Positions 10,745 through 23,705 are shown, counted from the stretch's first letter. The stretch is DNA of 64,000 nt from Hippasteria phrygiana (GCA_037893225.1 JAZGUH010000196.1:1-64000), one strand, 5' to 3'. A program made the numbers and translations. Notes: generated from the sequence alone by a model not told the origin.

Positions 10745-12462
10745 CACGGTGAAAAGTTACTCGTAGTCTCGTGGGTGCACATCACTGTTTACGTTGTGAT
10801 TGCTATTGTAAAACAAACCAGAATTATTAGATTACTCTTTAATATTTGTAATAATGTGTCGTCCAGCCATACAGTGATGCCAACGGTAAAGATTTGTTCT
10901 CATTTTTGATTGAACCAGTCATACTCATGCCAGTTCTAAATTGTGTAAAAATGGCCCCGTGGATAAGAAAAAGTGAGGGAAGCCTAGCGATAGCGCTTCC
11001 GGTTTGGGTGAAAATTCGCGTTGGTGGTGTGGGTGTGGTTTTGGTCGGGTTGGGGGGGGGGGGGGGGGGGGGGGGGGAGCACTGCTTTCAGAACTGTAAG
11101 ATTCAACCATAGAGCAAGGTCTACAGACCTTTTAATAAACTGAACCTTGCAGTTGCAGCCGAGGGGAAACGGTGATCATATTGAATTACATTTCTCCAGT
11201 CATACCAGTCTTTTAATTCCAATCCAGGCACAAGTTGTATCATAACTTGCATTTTTCATTCAGAAGTGGCCGAGGAAAATTAAAAAGTCAGTAACAAAAG
11301 TGCCCCATTCTGTGTTTCTGGTATGTGAGGTATGACAAGATTTATTTTGGAATCACTTGGCAGTATATTTCTGATTTAAGTATATAGGGCACTGATTGAA
11401 AATTGAACAGTAAAAAATTGTATAGTTTGGCAACATAGTAATTTTTTGCATTAAAACAAAAATTGTCAAGAAAAGGATTTTCTGTTCTGTTGCCATGAGC
11501 AATTTGTCAAATTAGTACATTCCTCTTGTTGGGATATAAATTGTAAATCGGAGTGCGTACTTGAAACTCACAAGATCTATTGTGTACACTGTGTCAAAAC
11601 TGCCAGCTATAACATAAATAGTCAAAGAACATTCTGTTTAGTAAAAACTAACAAACAAAGCTATTAACTGTTGAGTTTAACAAATGCTGTGTTCTCTCAT
11701 CTTCACACCATGTAAGAACCCCTTTATATTTTTAAACAGTGGCTAGGTTTATCCTAAAGCCTTCTGTTTATTCTCACATTGTTTATTATTTGTAACACAA
11801 ACAATAAAGACCCTAACAAAGCCTGTTTATTGTATCTGGTACCATGCACAGCATCAAATGACTGTTAATCCTCAGTCACTGGTCACAAGAGGACCTTGAA
11901 AGAAATTTGAGAATATCCAAAGAACTCTCCACAATTGATCAATACCTTGGATCCCCTGTATGGGTTTAACATCCCTCCCACCCACAACATAAAACCCAGG
12001 CAATTAGTCATTTAGTAAACTGAACCGGGATTAGTGGTTGTTGGATCATTTTGTGATCTGTAAAATCACAAAAGATTTATCAGTCAGCAATGTAATGCCA
12101 CAAGTTGGGCTAAAAGTAAAACTGCCTAGAACTTCGGAACCAATTCAGTTTGCATTGGTAGAGCTGACGGCACTGTTGCAGGCAGTGTTCATTACTTTGT
12201 GTGATTCAACATAGACTACGTCGTGAGAAAATAGTGAAAAAAAACCCACACGTTTCAATCGTGATTTTGTACATATATCGGAATAAGTGCAGCATTTCTG
12301 GAGGTTTTCAGATACAATTGAATTTTCTTGAAGATGACAACATTTCAGACATACATGTAAATACTTCTCAGGAGGACTGGCACTGGTACCATCTTTATAA
12401 ACATTAAGCTTCTAGATTGAAACTAATCATTTTTAGTGTTTTTCAAAGTGAACAAAGAAAAC
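10745..12462. other. Intron 1, proximal segment
   Basis: A/T-rich intronic sequence. A poly-G run lies at about 11050-11078. No exon or bounded transposon is seen. The first intron kilobases often hold enhancers, but nothing specific stands out here. Confidence 0.45.
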
Positions 12463-12535
12463 TGGCAGGAGTGGGATTTGAACCTGCGACCTCCGGAATA
12501 CTGTACCGGCGCTCTTCCAACTGAGCTATCTTGCC
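12463..12535 (-). pseudogene. tRNA-like pseudogene or tRNA-derived SINE head
   Basis: The reverse complement is exactly 73 nt with tRNA layout: an acceptor arm starting GGCAAGA and ending TCCTGCC plus discriminator A, a D arm GCTC...GAGC with box A TAGCTCAGTTGG, and a T-arm box B GGTTCAAATCC. Defects argue against function: an A-C mismatch in the acceptor stem, two mismatches in the T stem, and C instead of the invariant U33 before the anticodon. A related but worse copy is at 57221-57292, so both probably come from a tRNA-derived repeat family. Confidence 0.65.
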
Positions 12536-12565
12536 CTATGTTGGCGGTCTCCCAAACATAATGAT

Positions 12566-12748
12566 GCACGATATGGGGGCAGAGGGACCCCCCCCCCCTC
12601 TTTTGTGTTGGTTGTGTTTGTGTTCCCGGAATCTCAGGAATTATTTTCAGAGGTCTAGGGGGGGGGGGGGATGTGTTAGGTAACAATAGTCTAGTGAGTG
12701 TATAGGGTATAGGGACAAAAGGGGGTTCCCCTCTGCCCCATATCGTGC
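12566..12748. mobile_element. MITE with GCACGATATGGGG ends
   Basis: GCACGATATGGGGGCAGAGG at the left pairs with CCTCTGCCCCATATCGTGC at the right, continuing into a C run and G run that also pair. 183 bp, non-coding. No convincing target duplication was seen. Confidence 0.65.
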
Positions 12749-12880
12749 TGGGTATACTCCCAAATTGTCAGTATTTTTGTTCGGTGGGCAAACAAAGATC
12801 ATTAGTTATACCATACTATTAAGAGACTTCATGGACCTATGGGTCTATGGTGGTGCGGTATATTATGGTATTAACTGTAC

Positions 12881-13321
12881 CAGACAGTGGAAGATCAAGT
12901 GGAAGATCAAGTGGAAGATCAAGTGGAAGATCAAGTGGAAGATCAAGTGGAAGATCAAGTGGAAGATCAAGTGGCACATTACTAAAGTTAAGCAACGTTG
13001 ATTGCAGGCAGTACTTGGATGGGAAACCACACCATGTAGGCCCCCTATTGTTTGCATTAGCGTGCCTGGTAACAAATCGTGCATTGTTCTGGGGCAAGAC
13101 AGGCCCTTATTCATCTCAAAAGGGCCATGTCCTTTGGATGAGATGTTAAGCTGGAGGTCCCGTGTGCTAGGATCAGTGCACGTAAAAGAACCCAGAGCAC
13201 CTGTCGTGATGGAGTAGGGGTTTGCCCTGGTGCTTCTGGTCCCCTCAGCACACATTCTGTAATTGGTGCTTGTGCTCAGTTATGTGCTGTTGGATGTTAA
13301 ATGAAATAAAATAAAAAGAAA
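12881..13321 (+). mobile_element. 5S rRNA-derived SINE (SINE3-like), near full length
   Basis: After a head with the expanded 12-bp repeat come 5S-like internal promoter blocks: AAGTTAAGC at about 12986 and GTACTTGGATGGGAAACC at 13011-13028. The body contains TTTGGATGAGATGTTAAGC and GTGCACGTAAAAGAACCC, a core I recall from many invertebrate SINEs. It ends in an A-rich tail, AAATGAAATAAAATAAAAAG. It would be transcribed by RNA polymerase III and mobilised in trans by a LINE; no LINE is seen in this window. Family naming is inference. Confidence 0.75.
12889..12972 (+). repeat. 12-bp minisatellite, seven units, inside a SINE head
   Basis: Seven exact head-to-tail copies of GGAAGATCAAGT. The flanks show that this is an expansion within the SINE: the minus-strand copy at 1848-1945 has a single CAGTGGAAGAGCAAGTGGC at the matching place. 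The Lys-Trp-Ile and Ser-Gly-Arg open frames across it are repeat artefacts. Confidence 0.9.
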
Positions 13322-14558
13322 TCTTGAGTTGTGTTAGTGGAGAATCCAAGACCTTATTCCAAACATACATGTAGTCAGTCTTGCATGTTTGTTTTGCCCA
13401 GTCTTTATGACCGGATCATAATAGAGTGGCGCGGGTCTGTGATGTGGGCTACTTTAAGACTATAGAGAGTTTCAAAGTTGATTTGGAAACAACTTGAGAA
13501 ACGTCTTACTCTAATGCCCCATTAAGGTTTTTGTACAAAAACATGAATTGTTCTATCAGTGTTTTGTGCCTTTTGTTGTTGCAAGTATTTGAACAGGCAG
13601 AGATTATGTACATGGTTTTATCAACATAAATTTTGTGGAATCGATTTGCAAAACCATACACGTAGTTTAATAAAATGTTGATGCTGCAGTATCCTATTTC
13701 AAATACATGTAGGTTATGAATGATATAAAGGGCTCCAGTCTGCCCACATTACAGTCTTTTAAGTAATGCATGATTTAAGCACACTTGTGCCATGTATGTC
13801 AAGCACATAATTTATGAGTTTCAAACATGCAAAAATTTGCTCTGAAACATACGCACAGCCAGGGCACAGGCCTACATGTTTGTATTTCCCCTCCCAAAAA
13901 AACACTAGACTCTGTCACCTCGCGAGAAATGTGGGCTCCCTCAGGACAAAACTGACACCTATTGAAATTCCTCCCTGTTTTTTAGAAATCTTAACTGCTG
14001 CGCAAAGCGACAGGATCACACAAAAGCTTTGCCCAAAATGTTAGTATGAATATTGTAACCGTACTGGACCTTGGGCATGGGACGTCATGCGTGGAGCTTT
14101 GTCGCGCAGCACAGTGATACTGCACAGTGAATAGAAGCCCATGTACACAGGGGTATGAGCATTGGGTTGGTATTGGGACACACACAGTGGGTTTGCTTAG
14201 AGGGCGCCACCTCTTGACAAGCGTAATCCACACAATTACTGACATTCTAAATTCGTAGTCAAATGTTAAGAGTTGTTTTGTGTCTCAGAAAGTTGAAAGA
14301 TTGTGAGGAGTTTAGCATACATTTGGAAGTGTGTCAGCGAAAATTTTTTTCCTTTGTGGCCCACGTTTTCAATAGAAATTTACAACAGTGCTGAATGGTG
14401 AATAATAATGTTATGTACACTGTACATGTATGCTTCACTGAGTTAGATTACAGTACAATGGACAAAGTGTCATGTGATTGTGTACATTGATGCATTATTT
14501 TGTTTGTGGTTATATTTTGTTTGTATCTTCAGTTCTTTGAACAGGAATCTAAAAAATG
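13322..14558. other. Intron 1, no recognised feature
   Basis: A/T-rich unique-looking sequence. A GAGGGCGCCACC word near 14201 resembles a CTCF half-site, with no further support. Confidence 0.4.
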
Positions 14559-14770
14559 TTAAACCCCTTCAAGCCGGTTATTTATAATGAGGCGCCAGGG
14601 TGCTGTGGAGGCCTACATGTATGCAGCCAAGCGAAACGGACACAAGAGGCTTGTGCAGCCAAGCGTAACATACATAATAATCAAACAATGGATTGAAAAT
14701 GCAGAGAATGACGTCTAAAGATGTCATCTGGCCAGTTGGCACTTTTTGTTTACCTGCTTCAAAGGGTTAA
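14559..14770. mobile_element. piggyBac-like MITE flanked by TTAA
   Basis: TTAA at 14559-14562 and 14767-14770 encloses inverted ends reading ACCCCTTCAAGCCGG and GCTTCAAAGGG. The interior has TTATAATGAGGCGCC, GCAGCCAAGCG (twice) and CAATGGATTGAAAATGCAGAG, shared with the copies at 51675, 52849, 55919, 56998 and 63921. TTAA target duplication with CCCTTTGA-type ends is the piggyBac signature. Non-coding. Confidence 0.8.
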
Positions 14771-16151
14771 GGATTACAGAAGCACCATATGCAACCAGTT
14801 CATGTGGATGTCCAGTAGTTCTTAGAGGAATCTGTGGTATCAGTGGATATTTCACTTGCTCTGATTTAAAAAATGGTAGAATTTGGTCCATTTCTTTATC
14901 TAACAAATTTCAAGTAAGCCATCAGTGGCAATTGACCCATCACAGTGTGTGAGTTAACTATGCCCCTTATGTAGTTAATTTTATTTGTCTCGACACTTTC
15001 ATGTTCCGCACTGAATTATAAGTTTATAACTAATGTGATTGGACAATATTTCACTTGTAAACTGTGTTGAAGCGATTCTACTACATGTACAATTGTACAT
15101 CAATTCAATTTCTTTCCTTCCTCTGGTCTTTTGTCTTGCTGCCTTGTAAAATAAGTTTGTTTTGGTCAATTAATTTTGTTCCTGCATTTCTAAGTTTGCA
15201 TGCAGTGTATAATTTTTGTGAGAGAATACTTACATGTAGTATAATAAAGGTCTACGTGTACCCCCCCCCCCCCCAATGTAACAATGAACAATTGCAGAAC
15301 TGGACAGCTTCTTCATACATAAAGTGTATTGTTCTTTGTGTGTGTTGAAATCAAAATAGTACATAAGTACATGTATTGTATGTACATGTAGTTGCCAGGT
15401 TCCCAGAAACTTGAGGATTCAGGCATTTGTCAAGGTTGGAGGCTTTTCTGCATCATTTGTCATTGACCCTGAGTTCACGTTTGCTAATACCCCCATGGCA
15501 CCACCCTATTCATGCTACACAGAGTCTGGGATTCAGTCGGCAACAATAACATTGACGCACCTTGCATGCCTTCATCCTTTCAGCAGCTAACACAATAGCA
15601 CCTGCTGCGTGGGCAACAGAGGGCCTTGATTTTGCCCTCGATTTTGCCCTCAGATGGGTTTGGCTGGACAATCCCCCCCCCCCCCCCAAAAAAAAATATA
15701 CTGTGAAAAAAGTCGGAACAATTTAAGGAAAAACATGCTGAACAAATATTGGTCCCACACACATGCATGTTTGAAGGTTGGGGGAAACGTCATCAAATGT
15801 TGACTTTGATTCATAGCAGACCTCCGACTGAACTTTTTGTCCTCCAAGAATTGGAAATTGAAGAAAGCCCATTTATTTGTTCGGGAACGGAAATAAAACT
15901 GCACATTTGCTCAGCACTCGATGAGCTTGATGTTGGTGTGGTGATTTTTGAATGATGGCGGTAAAGCAAACATTTCATGGGTCAAGTCATCCAGTTTCCC
16001 CCCCCCCCCCGAAAATCTGGTGTATTTTGAAATCTACAGTAGTACACTACACACATACACAGTTGTACATACATAAATGTACATTTGCAGTGCATTCATG
16101 CATGGAGCAAGGAACTGGTATTTCTAAACTGAAAAGATATTTGCACATTAA
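14771..16151. other. Intron 1, no recognised exon
   Basis: Contains short poly-C runs (about 15260-15274, 15665-15687 and 15998-16010) and a two-unit CTCGATTTTGCC repeat near 15630. Nothing else stands out. Confidence 0.4.
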
Positions 16152-16826
16152 TTAAAGTTGCTATACACTGTATCTGTGCTTTTCGGGTATATCATCCTGA
16201 AAAAATGGTTTATAAAACTGAAAATTTTCTAATCTGATACGTTAAGAGCTTTCTAATGAAACATTCCACAGTAAAACAATCATCTGACAATCAGTAACAG
16301 ATTTAGTCAATTTCAGATTGGGAATTAGTTTCATAGGCCAATAACAAAACCATGTCCAGCATCCGTTTTTAACTGAAGGGGATTTAGGTCTTTTTGTAAT
16401 TACATTGTACACCTGGATTACGGATCCGCCGGCAGTCAAAAGAAACAGAAACAAACTTTGATGCCGGAAAATGTCCTTTTTCATAAAAAACAAAAAAATC
16501 ATTTTTTTTTTATTCTGGAAAAAGTTGCCCTCTGTGTCTTACAGATACATGTCGATTCATGCTTTTAAAAGAGGAAGTTCAGTGGTGAGATAAATCTGCG
16601 TCATTTTTATGTAGATTGCATATTGTTAAATCAAACATTATTTCTGCCATGAAATACCAAAAAAGTGACTTTTGAGAGCTGTTTTTATCAAGTCCCCTCT
16701 AGTGCAGCACAGCCCCCTTTTGCAATTTGTCTAAAAATTGTCGCTGTGGGCAGCAAACAATTTGACATCATTGGACGAACTCCCCTTTTGTGTCTAGCAA
16801 AAGCAAATGGTGTACACTACCTTTAA
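16152..16826. mobile_element. Possible TTAAAGG-TAGTGTACAC family element
   Basis: The right end is GGTGTACACTACCTTTAA with TTAA at 16823-16826. A weaker left end, TTAAAG...CTATACACTG, begins at 16152. The right half (about 16580-16826) recurs at 26150-26320 and 26748-26800, sharing GACTTTTGAGAGCT-type, GGCAGCAAACAA and AACTCCCCTTTTGTG blocks. Similar ends occur at 50333-50791. The left limit is uncertain. Confidence 0.5.
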
Positions 16827-19535
16827 TCTGGTTTGTTCTCCCTGGTGAACAACTTGAAGTTGTAAACAGACTCCTTATCAAAGTCTAGACACTTGATTGG
16901 TGATGGCAGCTACAAAACAAATCTGTGGGCTTTAATCTTGGGTCATAGCTCAGTGCTCATTAAAAATCTATCTTTTGGGGGGAAAAAGGGACGTTTTGTT
17001 TGACTTTCACATCTGGAAAACGATGTCATTTGTCGTTGCAAGAATAAGTCTGTTCTTCTTTTCCATATGGAGAATCAATTCAGGCCCCCCCCCCAATGGG
17101 GATGTGATTTTTCCTTTTTTTTTCTCCAGACATCCATTTTGTTCCCTTAGAAAGTCAACCAATGTGAATCATGTGAATTTGTTGAGGAAATGGGAGGGAT
17201 TTATATCTCAATTTGTGTTGAGAACTGCATACTGAATTGTTTTTCTTTGTACATGTAGATGTATATCAGCAGTTGAATGTGTACTATCAAAATCTGTTTT
17301 AACAAAATGCAGTTTGGCTGAATTGTTGATAGTGCCCATAAAGTTTAAAAAGAACAATCAACTTTCTTATTAATTCACCAACTTTGAAGTTGCATATTTT
17401 GACAGCATTCATGATTGATGGTGAAAAGTAAAGCTGAATTTTGTTTTGTTCTGTGTGAATAAGGAATTGAATTACAAAGAATCTGTCTGCTTGATTTATA
17501 GGTGTGTTTTTTTTTTTTAATTTTTTTAATAAATTTATTATTTTGTGGAATGGATTTTGGTTCTAATTTTTTGTCAATCAGCAGAGATGCATTAAATTAC
17601 ATCATGTAAACATCCAATGTATGTATAGTACATACATTGTAGCAATTAGTGCGCATACATCCGAATGTTGAACAATTTTGTAAATGGCTTGCCCCCCTGC
17701 ACTTGCACATGGTGTAATCAATTAAGTTACCCGCTGGTGTTGTGTACAATCTTAGGCCTTTGGTAGACTAAGCATACACATGGTGCACAATTATGTTAAA
17801 TGGATGCCTTAACTCAAACTTCCGACATGTTATCACTACCATGTGTCTTGCAGGCCTCCCACCATACCTCCAGCTGGTCCCGGCCTCCGAAAGATGTTGA
17901 ACGGTGTCCAAACCTCCCCTGGAATCATATTCACAGTTAATGTGTGTCTGCGGGAGGCTTGTTGGGGAGAAGATGGGGGACGAGAGGCAACATCTGTCGG
18001 GAACAGTTGGGGAAAACATTGTGTTGGAGTTTTTAGGTCTGACTGTGCATTTGCTGTAGAACATGCACTACTTGTGTTTGGTATGGAGTTCAGAGTCCAA
18101 ATTTCAGCAAGGCCCAATTTGCAGGAGGCACTCAGGGGAGGGGTGCATCATTTTTTGTAGGTGGTGCTTCGGGGAGAAAGTACAATCAATTAAAAGATTT
18201 CAATTTCCCAGCATCCCCTCCCCACCTCCTACCTTCCACCCCAGTTATGCCCCACTACCACATTTCTTTTGCGGAGTGTTTGGTTGTTCACCTTAGGAGA
18301 ATCATGGAGGAAGGAACCTCCATGGGAGAATGGAGTTGTATCATGGAGTGGTTAAGTGTTCTATTCTGTCTGAGTATTACAAAATGACTACTTTTGGATT
18401 TGAAAATCCCAAGTGCACTGTCTGGCTACTGTTTTTTATTTTTTTTATTTTGGCGAGACTTTCCCCCAAAAATCCAATGCGAACACGCCCTAAGAAAAAA
18501 CCCAAGTTGAATAGTGAATCTTGCTTCATTACCATTCAGGACAAACCCTCAGCCCTTCAGTCTTGAAGATCGAATAGTCATTCCCTGTGTTGAACCATGG
18601 AGGAAGAAAACACACAAACAAGCAAAGCAAAGCAAAGCACAACACAGCAGGCTGTGGTACATGTACATGTACATCATGTAGGTAGTCACAATCAGTCTTT
18701 GGGGGACTTGTAATTCCACCTTCCAAACTTTAAGCCAGCTACATGTAACATACTGGATGGGTATGCCTGTCCTTAGAATGTCAACAGAGCAATTACTTTG
18801 GTTCTAATTTACTGAAAAGCTGTCACTGTGGATTTGCCAGTGAAGGGCGGATGGGTCAGTGGAATGAATACGTGGGAGAGGGAAGGAAGACTGTCTTTTC
18901 TTCATGTATTGGACAGCCAGTACATCCTGGATATTATCTGTTGATGGATATGCAGATACCAATTACTTCCTGTATTGCCAAGGGTGTAAGACCAGGGAGC
19001 CCAAAGCAATAATCGAGAATTTTATTTCCACATTATTTTGTGAACAGGTACATGTAGCTCTACTGAACCATGGTTTTGCAAATTGAAGACACTTGTCTGT
19101 TTTATTGACATGCGTAATATCTGAATGATGAGCCAAGCATACTATGCATAAATGCAGTGTATGCATGTATAGTTTCTTGCATCGTCTGAAAAAATTGTGA
19201 ATGCAAAGATTTTATCGATTACATCATACATGTATTGCAAGGTGTGTGTGATTAATTTGAAAATTATAATATAAAACATAAAGAGACTGAGGCCAATGAT
19301 TTTCTGTCCAGACAGGGTGTTTTTCCGAGCCGATTGATGCTCCTACATTGTACTTGTACTTTGCCGGGTGCAAAGAGGTTATGATCTCACTTGTACAATG
19401 TACATGTATGCAAGAACAAGGCATTTGGAACTGTGGTCTACCCACACGTTAAACCCATCTGAACAACTGTAATCAAAGTCTGTGGTGCAACCCGGTGCAC
19501 TGTATATTATTAAGAGCTACATTTACATTCACAGG
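16827..19535. other. Intron 1, no recognised exon
   Basis: Mostly A/T-rich sequence with poly-T tracts (17508-17530) and scattered ACATGTAC words. The overlapping open frames around 17768-18160 on both strands lack any recognisable domain. Confidence 0.4.
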
Positions 19536-19660
19536 TAGGGATGTGCATTTACGGGTAGTAAAAGAACCGGGTACCTGATTGAAAAACTACGGGTACCCGG
19601 GTACCCGTTAAAGAAACCCAACCCAAAACTTCCAATCCCGGAAGTTGCAATAATGTCTTT
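19536..19660 (+). mobile_element. 5' fragment of TAGGG-TGTGCAT hAT-like element
   Basis: Starts TAGGGATGTGCATTTACGGG, followed by AACCGGGTACCTGATTGAAAAA and GGTACCCG-rich sequence, matching the left end of the complete element at 23706-24319. No matching right end was found, so it is truncated or strongly diverged. Confidence 0.55.
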
Positions 19661-22002
19661 CTCTGAGATTCAAAAGTCTTATTTCAGACAAAAGTCTGAA
19701 AAATCTTATGCCTGTCCAGTGAACATGATCACAGGTAGCTCTAACGAGTCCTGAAGTAATTCGCACAGAGATTTTTAAACAACATTAAAATCCTAACAGT
19801 CCTGAATCCTCCAATTTTAATATGATTTTTCACACACCCTAGAAAATTAAAGTTGATTGTGATTTCCCATTCAGTTGTTCAAATCTATTTTTCGAAAGTG
19901 TAATTTCTCTTAAAGTCTTGACTGTCTGGCAAGGCCAGATTTGTTGACAGTTGCCCAGCCAATTTTATTAATTCTGCACACCTCAATAATTGTACACGTG
20001 TACATCAAACGGAAATTGTAACATTTGTGACCTTCATTTCCAACAAAAGTCCAGCAGAACATCATGTGTCTGTTTAATTTATCCCATGTTCAGAGTTGAA
20101 CATTATTAAACCATTTTTGAACCAACCAGTGAACTTGCCAGGATTTTTATTTGGCACGCTTTCTGAGTTTGTGGGTATTTGTGGGACGTGCCGCGCTCGG
20201 AGTGAAAGCTATCAATTAGATCAGGTGTAACATTTCATCATACAGGCAATTTCCTGGGAGGGAAGGACTGGGGGAAGGAAGCTGAGAAGATTTATCGATG
20301 TGCTCTAGTTTCTTGTTTTTTTCCCCACCTGTAATTTAAGGTGTTCTGTAGCTAATGGGCAATGTGGCATGAGATGTGTGTGTTGCGGCAGGTCCATATT
20401 TGTGGGGAGGTGGGGGTGGAACTTGCCCTCCGTCCACCCCACCAAGTGTGACATTTTAACATTTTTCTTTAAAACAGAGATGTTTCTCTTTTGCCCTGTC
20501 CCGACGTAATATATGAAGCACTGTATACTCAGTGCTTTCAGAGAGCCTGTGAAATTCACAGGCTTGGTTTGGTTGTGCATCTATAGACTTTTTCTAAACC
20601 CCCCCAAAAAATTGCCTTCAAAATATTTTGCAAAGCACGAGGCATGGGAGTAGAAATAACTATTTTCCCAACAGCCTGTAGCGCTGTAGTGGAGAAACAG
20701 AAAGTGGCATTTAGATACGTACATTATTGTTCATCTAACCCCCGCCCCCTGTTTCCCCCCCCCTCCAGCATACAGGCATAAAAACGACTAAAAAACATAA
20801 AAGACTAAAAAACGACATACATGTACATGTATTTGCTTGCTTGTTACAATGTAGGTTCCTGAATTTTACTCAAAGAACTTGAACTGTCACAAACCAAACA
20901 AATCAGTATCACTCTGCGCACTCGTCCACTTTGCTGAGCTCTGCTCTTTTCCCAAAGTCTCATTCAAGACCTTGCATGCACCTTCATCGTTAACAGACAG
21001 CTAGCCCAAGGGATAAGAGTGTACTGTGACAAACAGAAGTGCAGGTTGCAGTCCGAGACTCCAAACACTCCAGAAATCCCTTCGCATCGATTCCAAAGTC
21101 GCTGCGTGCTGCCAGATACGGCATCGATTATGGCTTTAATTAAACCGAGCATCCCACGTTTTAATAATTGCACCGTTGCACCTTCCTTGTGGCTTTCATT
21201 GATTTTGGATAAGATTTTTGGCATCTGCAGAGCTTAGTTTAAGGAGAAGACTAGTCTTTTTTATTCTTAACTACATGGGGCTTTAGGACAAGGGTATATC
21301 GTATGTTGTTGCAGATTTGCACATGTTTCCCTGTTCTCACAGGTTTGTCACGATTGTCCGTTTCAGGTTTTACGTTACGCATAGATCAAGAAGTTAAGTG
21401 CAGATTGAGCGAACACCCACAGATAGATCAATATTTTGAAATGATGCAGTGTTTGCCATAATAGAACTGTTTTTCTTCAATCTACACTGTGGATGTGGAG
21501 CTGTATGACACCATTACAGTCAACAACAGTATTCTGGAATGCAGTGAAGGAATGGATTGTGTGCTATCTATATGCTTGCCGTGGGCGGAATAGGCACTCT
21601 TACCCCCAATGAGATGCGGTGCTCGGCCAGATGCCCTAACCGTGTTCTTCCTTGAACATTTCGCCCCGATAATTCCTGTCGCGCTGGCAAGTAAATGCAT
21701 CATTTTACACCTATCGCAATCAATAGTCTGCGCCGTGGTTAACGGGGCCGTGGACCCAATTTTCCATCAACAGTTGAGTCCGTTTTTAGACGCTGTGCGA
21801 TGTAGGTTAATGCGAGCTAACGAAATGCAGTTCATCCAAGTATCTTGCCAAGTGTCTGTTCTGCATGCACAAGTTAAGACAGCATTTAGTAATTTGCAGA
21901 TTAAAGTTTTATGTACATTATTTTCAGGCATTGATCAGTCGTGCCTGTTGGTTGAATGAGAAGTTTCTCTTATATACATGTATTTGATGTTTTATATCTT
22001 TA
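19661..22002. other. Intron 1, no recognised exon
   Basis: Unique-looking sequence. The plus-strand open frame at 21609-21959 (116 residues) has no domain that I recognise and no convincing splice context. A C-rich tract lies near 20740-20765. Confidence 0.4.
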
Positions 22003-22045
22003 AATTAATTAATTAATTAATTAATTAATTAATTAATTAATTAAT
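22003..22045. repeat. (AATT)n microsatellite
   Basis: About ten uninterrupted AATT tetramers. Confidence 0.95.
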
Positions 22046-23210
22046 AGTGACATTTTTACATTACCTTTTGCACAGCATTAAATGTATATTAACCATTGTG
22101 GCAGAATTTTTGAAACCTATTTTTGAAACCTAATTGGCCATATAAAGGTCTATACCTGACCCAGATTGAAGTTTAATTAATGTACATGTGTAGGAAGCAC
22201 AACTGAGGATTGAGAAAAAAATAAAATCTAGTTTGATTGTATTTTTATCCAAAGAAGGGTAGACAAATGTCTTGTTTAATTTAAATGTACATGTACAATG
22301 TAAGTTTTGATAAGAATATAAATGTATGCATTTCTGTAAATGTTCCTATCGTCTACTTTTCAATGACATTTCAATTACATGTTTTAGTCCAACTTATTGA
22401 CTCACTGTCCTTTGTGTTCTGTTTTTAAAATGACTAACACTCAATTGATTGATTTTTATAAGATTCCATACTTGTGTAGATCCACAATACCCTTGTAGCC
22501 TCTTCTGCCACAATGCAGCTGGATGTTAGCACACAGCAACATCTTTTCACACATTGGTTAAACATTTACGGCACAGAAGGCAATGGTTTATCCCATTGCA
22601 CTTTGGCTGTCTGTGTTACCAGCAAATAAATGCTGGCTGTGAGTAGTTACTGCACCCACTGTGGGTCAGAATAATTAGAAAGCCGTCGGACACAATCAAC
22701 GCAGCGGCCATCTCATTGTATTTGTTCTATCGGCTTTTAGCATGGCTACACATTATTGGCGGTTTAATATCAGTGAAATATGGTAGCAATTAGAGTTTGG
22801 TGCCACTGAGTCTGCACTGTCGTGCAGCAGCATCCTGTTGCAGTGCCGGCGACGACGACCCAATCAGTCATGTTGCCTTTTTTTCCTTTTTTTGTTTCCC
22901 TCTGTAACTTTTATTGTCTATCGTAAAATTTCCAAATGAGCTGAGTATGTCAGTAATGCAAGCTTTGATGAGCTTGCTAGGGAAGATGTAAGTTGATAGT
23001 CAGGACTTAATATCTGATCTTTGTGTCCATTATTTAATGGCCATTTAAAGTCCAGTGGTCATTTTTTTTTATGAGTGCAGTCAGCTGTCATCCATAGGAT
23101 TGCTTTTATTGAAGTGCAGTCTGTGAGCCAATTTTTAATCACAATTTGAGGCCTTTCCCCTATCCAGAAGCTTCTGGCAGAACACCAATATATATTTCCT
23201 TTTTCATGTA
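22046..23210. other. Intron 1, no recognised exon
   Basis: A repeat-poor stretch at about 22640-22880 has more even base composition than its surroundings and could be regulatory, but no motif cluster stands out. Confidence 0.35.
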
Positions 23211-23445
23211 CAGTTATGCCCAAAATTATTCATACCCTGTGAAAAATCTGGTAGTTGGCTTTTCTCTCATACATAAAAGCTGGATTGGCGGAACTTAGGC
23301 TTTACTTAATGACTTTTAGTTGGCATATGTACAAATCTACATATATTTTGGTTTCACATCATTAGCATAAAAGTAGAAATAATAAATAAAATGATTCACA
23401 ATACCGCAAATTTGGCATGGGTATGAATAATTTAGGGCATAACTG
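23211..23445. mobile_element. Tc1/mariner-like MITE in a TA target
   Basis: The left end CAGTTATGCCCAAAATTATT continues ATACCC... and pairs with the right end, which closes TTTAGGGCATAACTG; the 27-bp TIRs differ at a single position. TA dinucleotides flank both ends (23209-23210 and 23446-23447), the mariner target duplication. The 235-bp interior is A/T-rich and non-coding, so it relies on a transposase encoded elsewhere. The near-identity of the TIRs suggests a fairly recent insertion. Confidence 0.88.
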
Positions 23446-23705
23446 TACTTGAAAACATGTACATCATTACATGTACTTGGAAGATTTTAAATCTAGGTAA
23501 CTAACATATGTGTGCAATTTCAGTAAGCACAAAATATTGCTTAGCACAACATGACATTTGGTCTGCGAAATTGTTATTACTAAAACTTTGTCGGCACTAA
23601 GCAAATTTGTATGTTTACCAGCTCCTTGAAATTTGCCTCCTTAATTTGTTTACCGTTTAATTCGGGATAAAAACTAACTTGAGTACCAGGGATGAAAGTT
23701 TCAAC

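Noticed and set aside
12463..12535. Functional tRNA
   Set aside because: Mismatches in acceptor and T stems and C at position 33 make function unlikely.
13011..13028. 5S rRNA gene
   Set aside because: Only the internal promoter region is 5S-like; the 5' half is missing and a SINE body and A-rich tail follow.
12765..13255. Repetitive peptides (Lys-Trp-Ile, Ser-Gly-Arg, Leu-Pro-Leu-Asp) as a possible repeat protein
   Set aside because: All frames of a 12-bp DNA repeat stay open; the array sits in a SINE.
22003..22045. Replication origin or CRISPR-like array
   Set aside because: A plain AATT microsatellite; no spacers or direct repeats of CRISPR type occur anywhere in the window.
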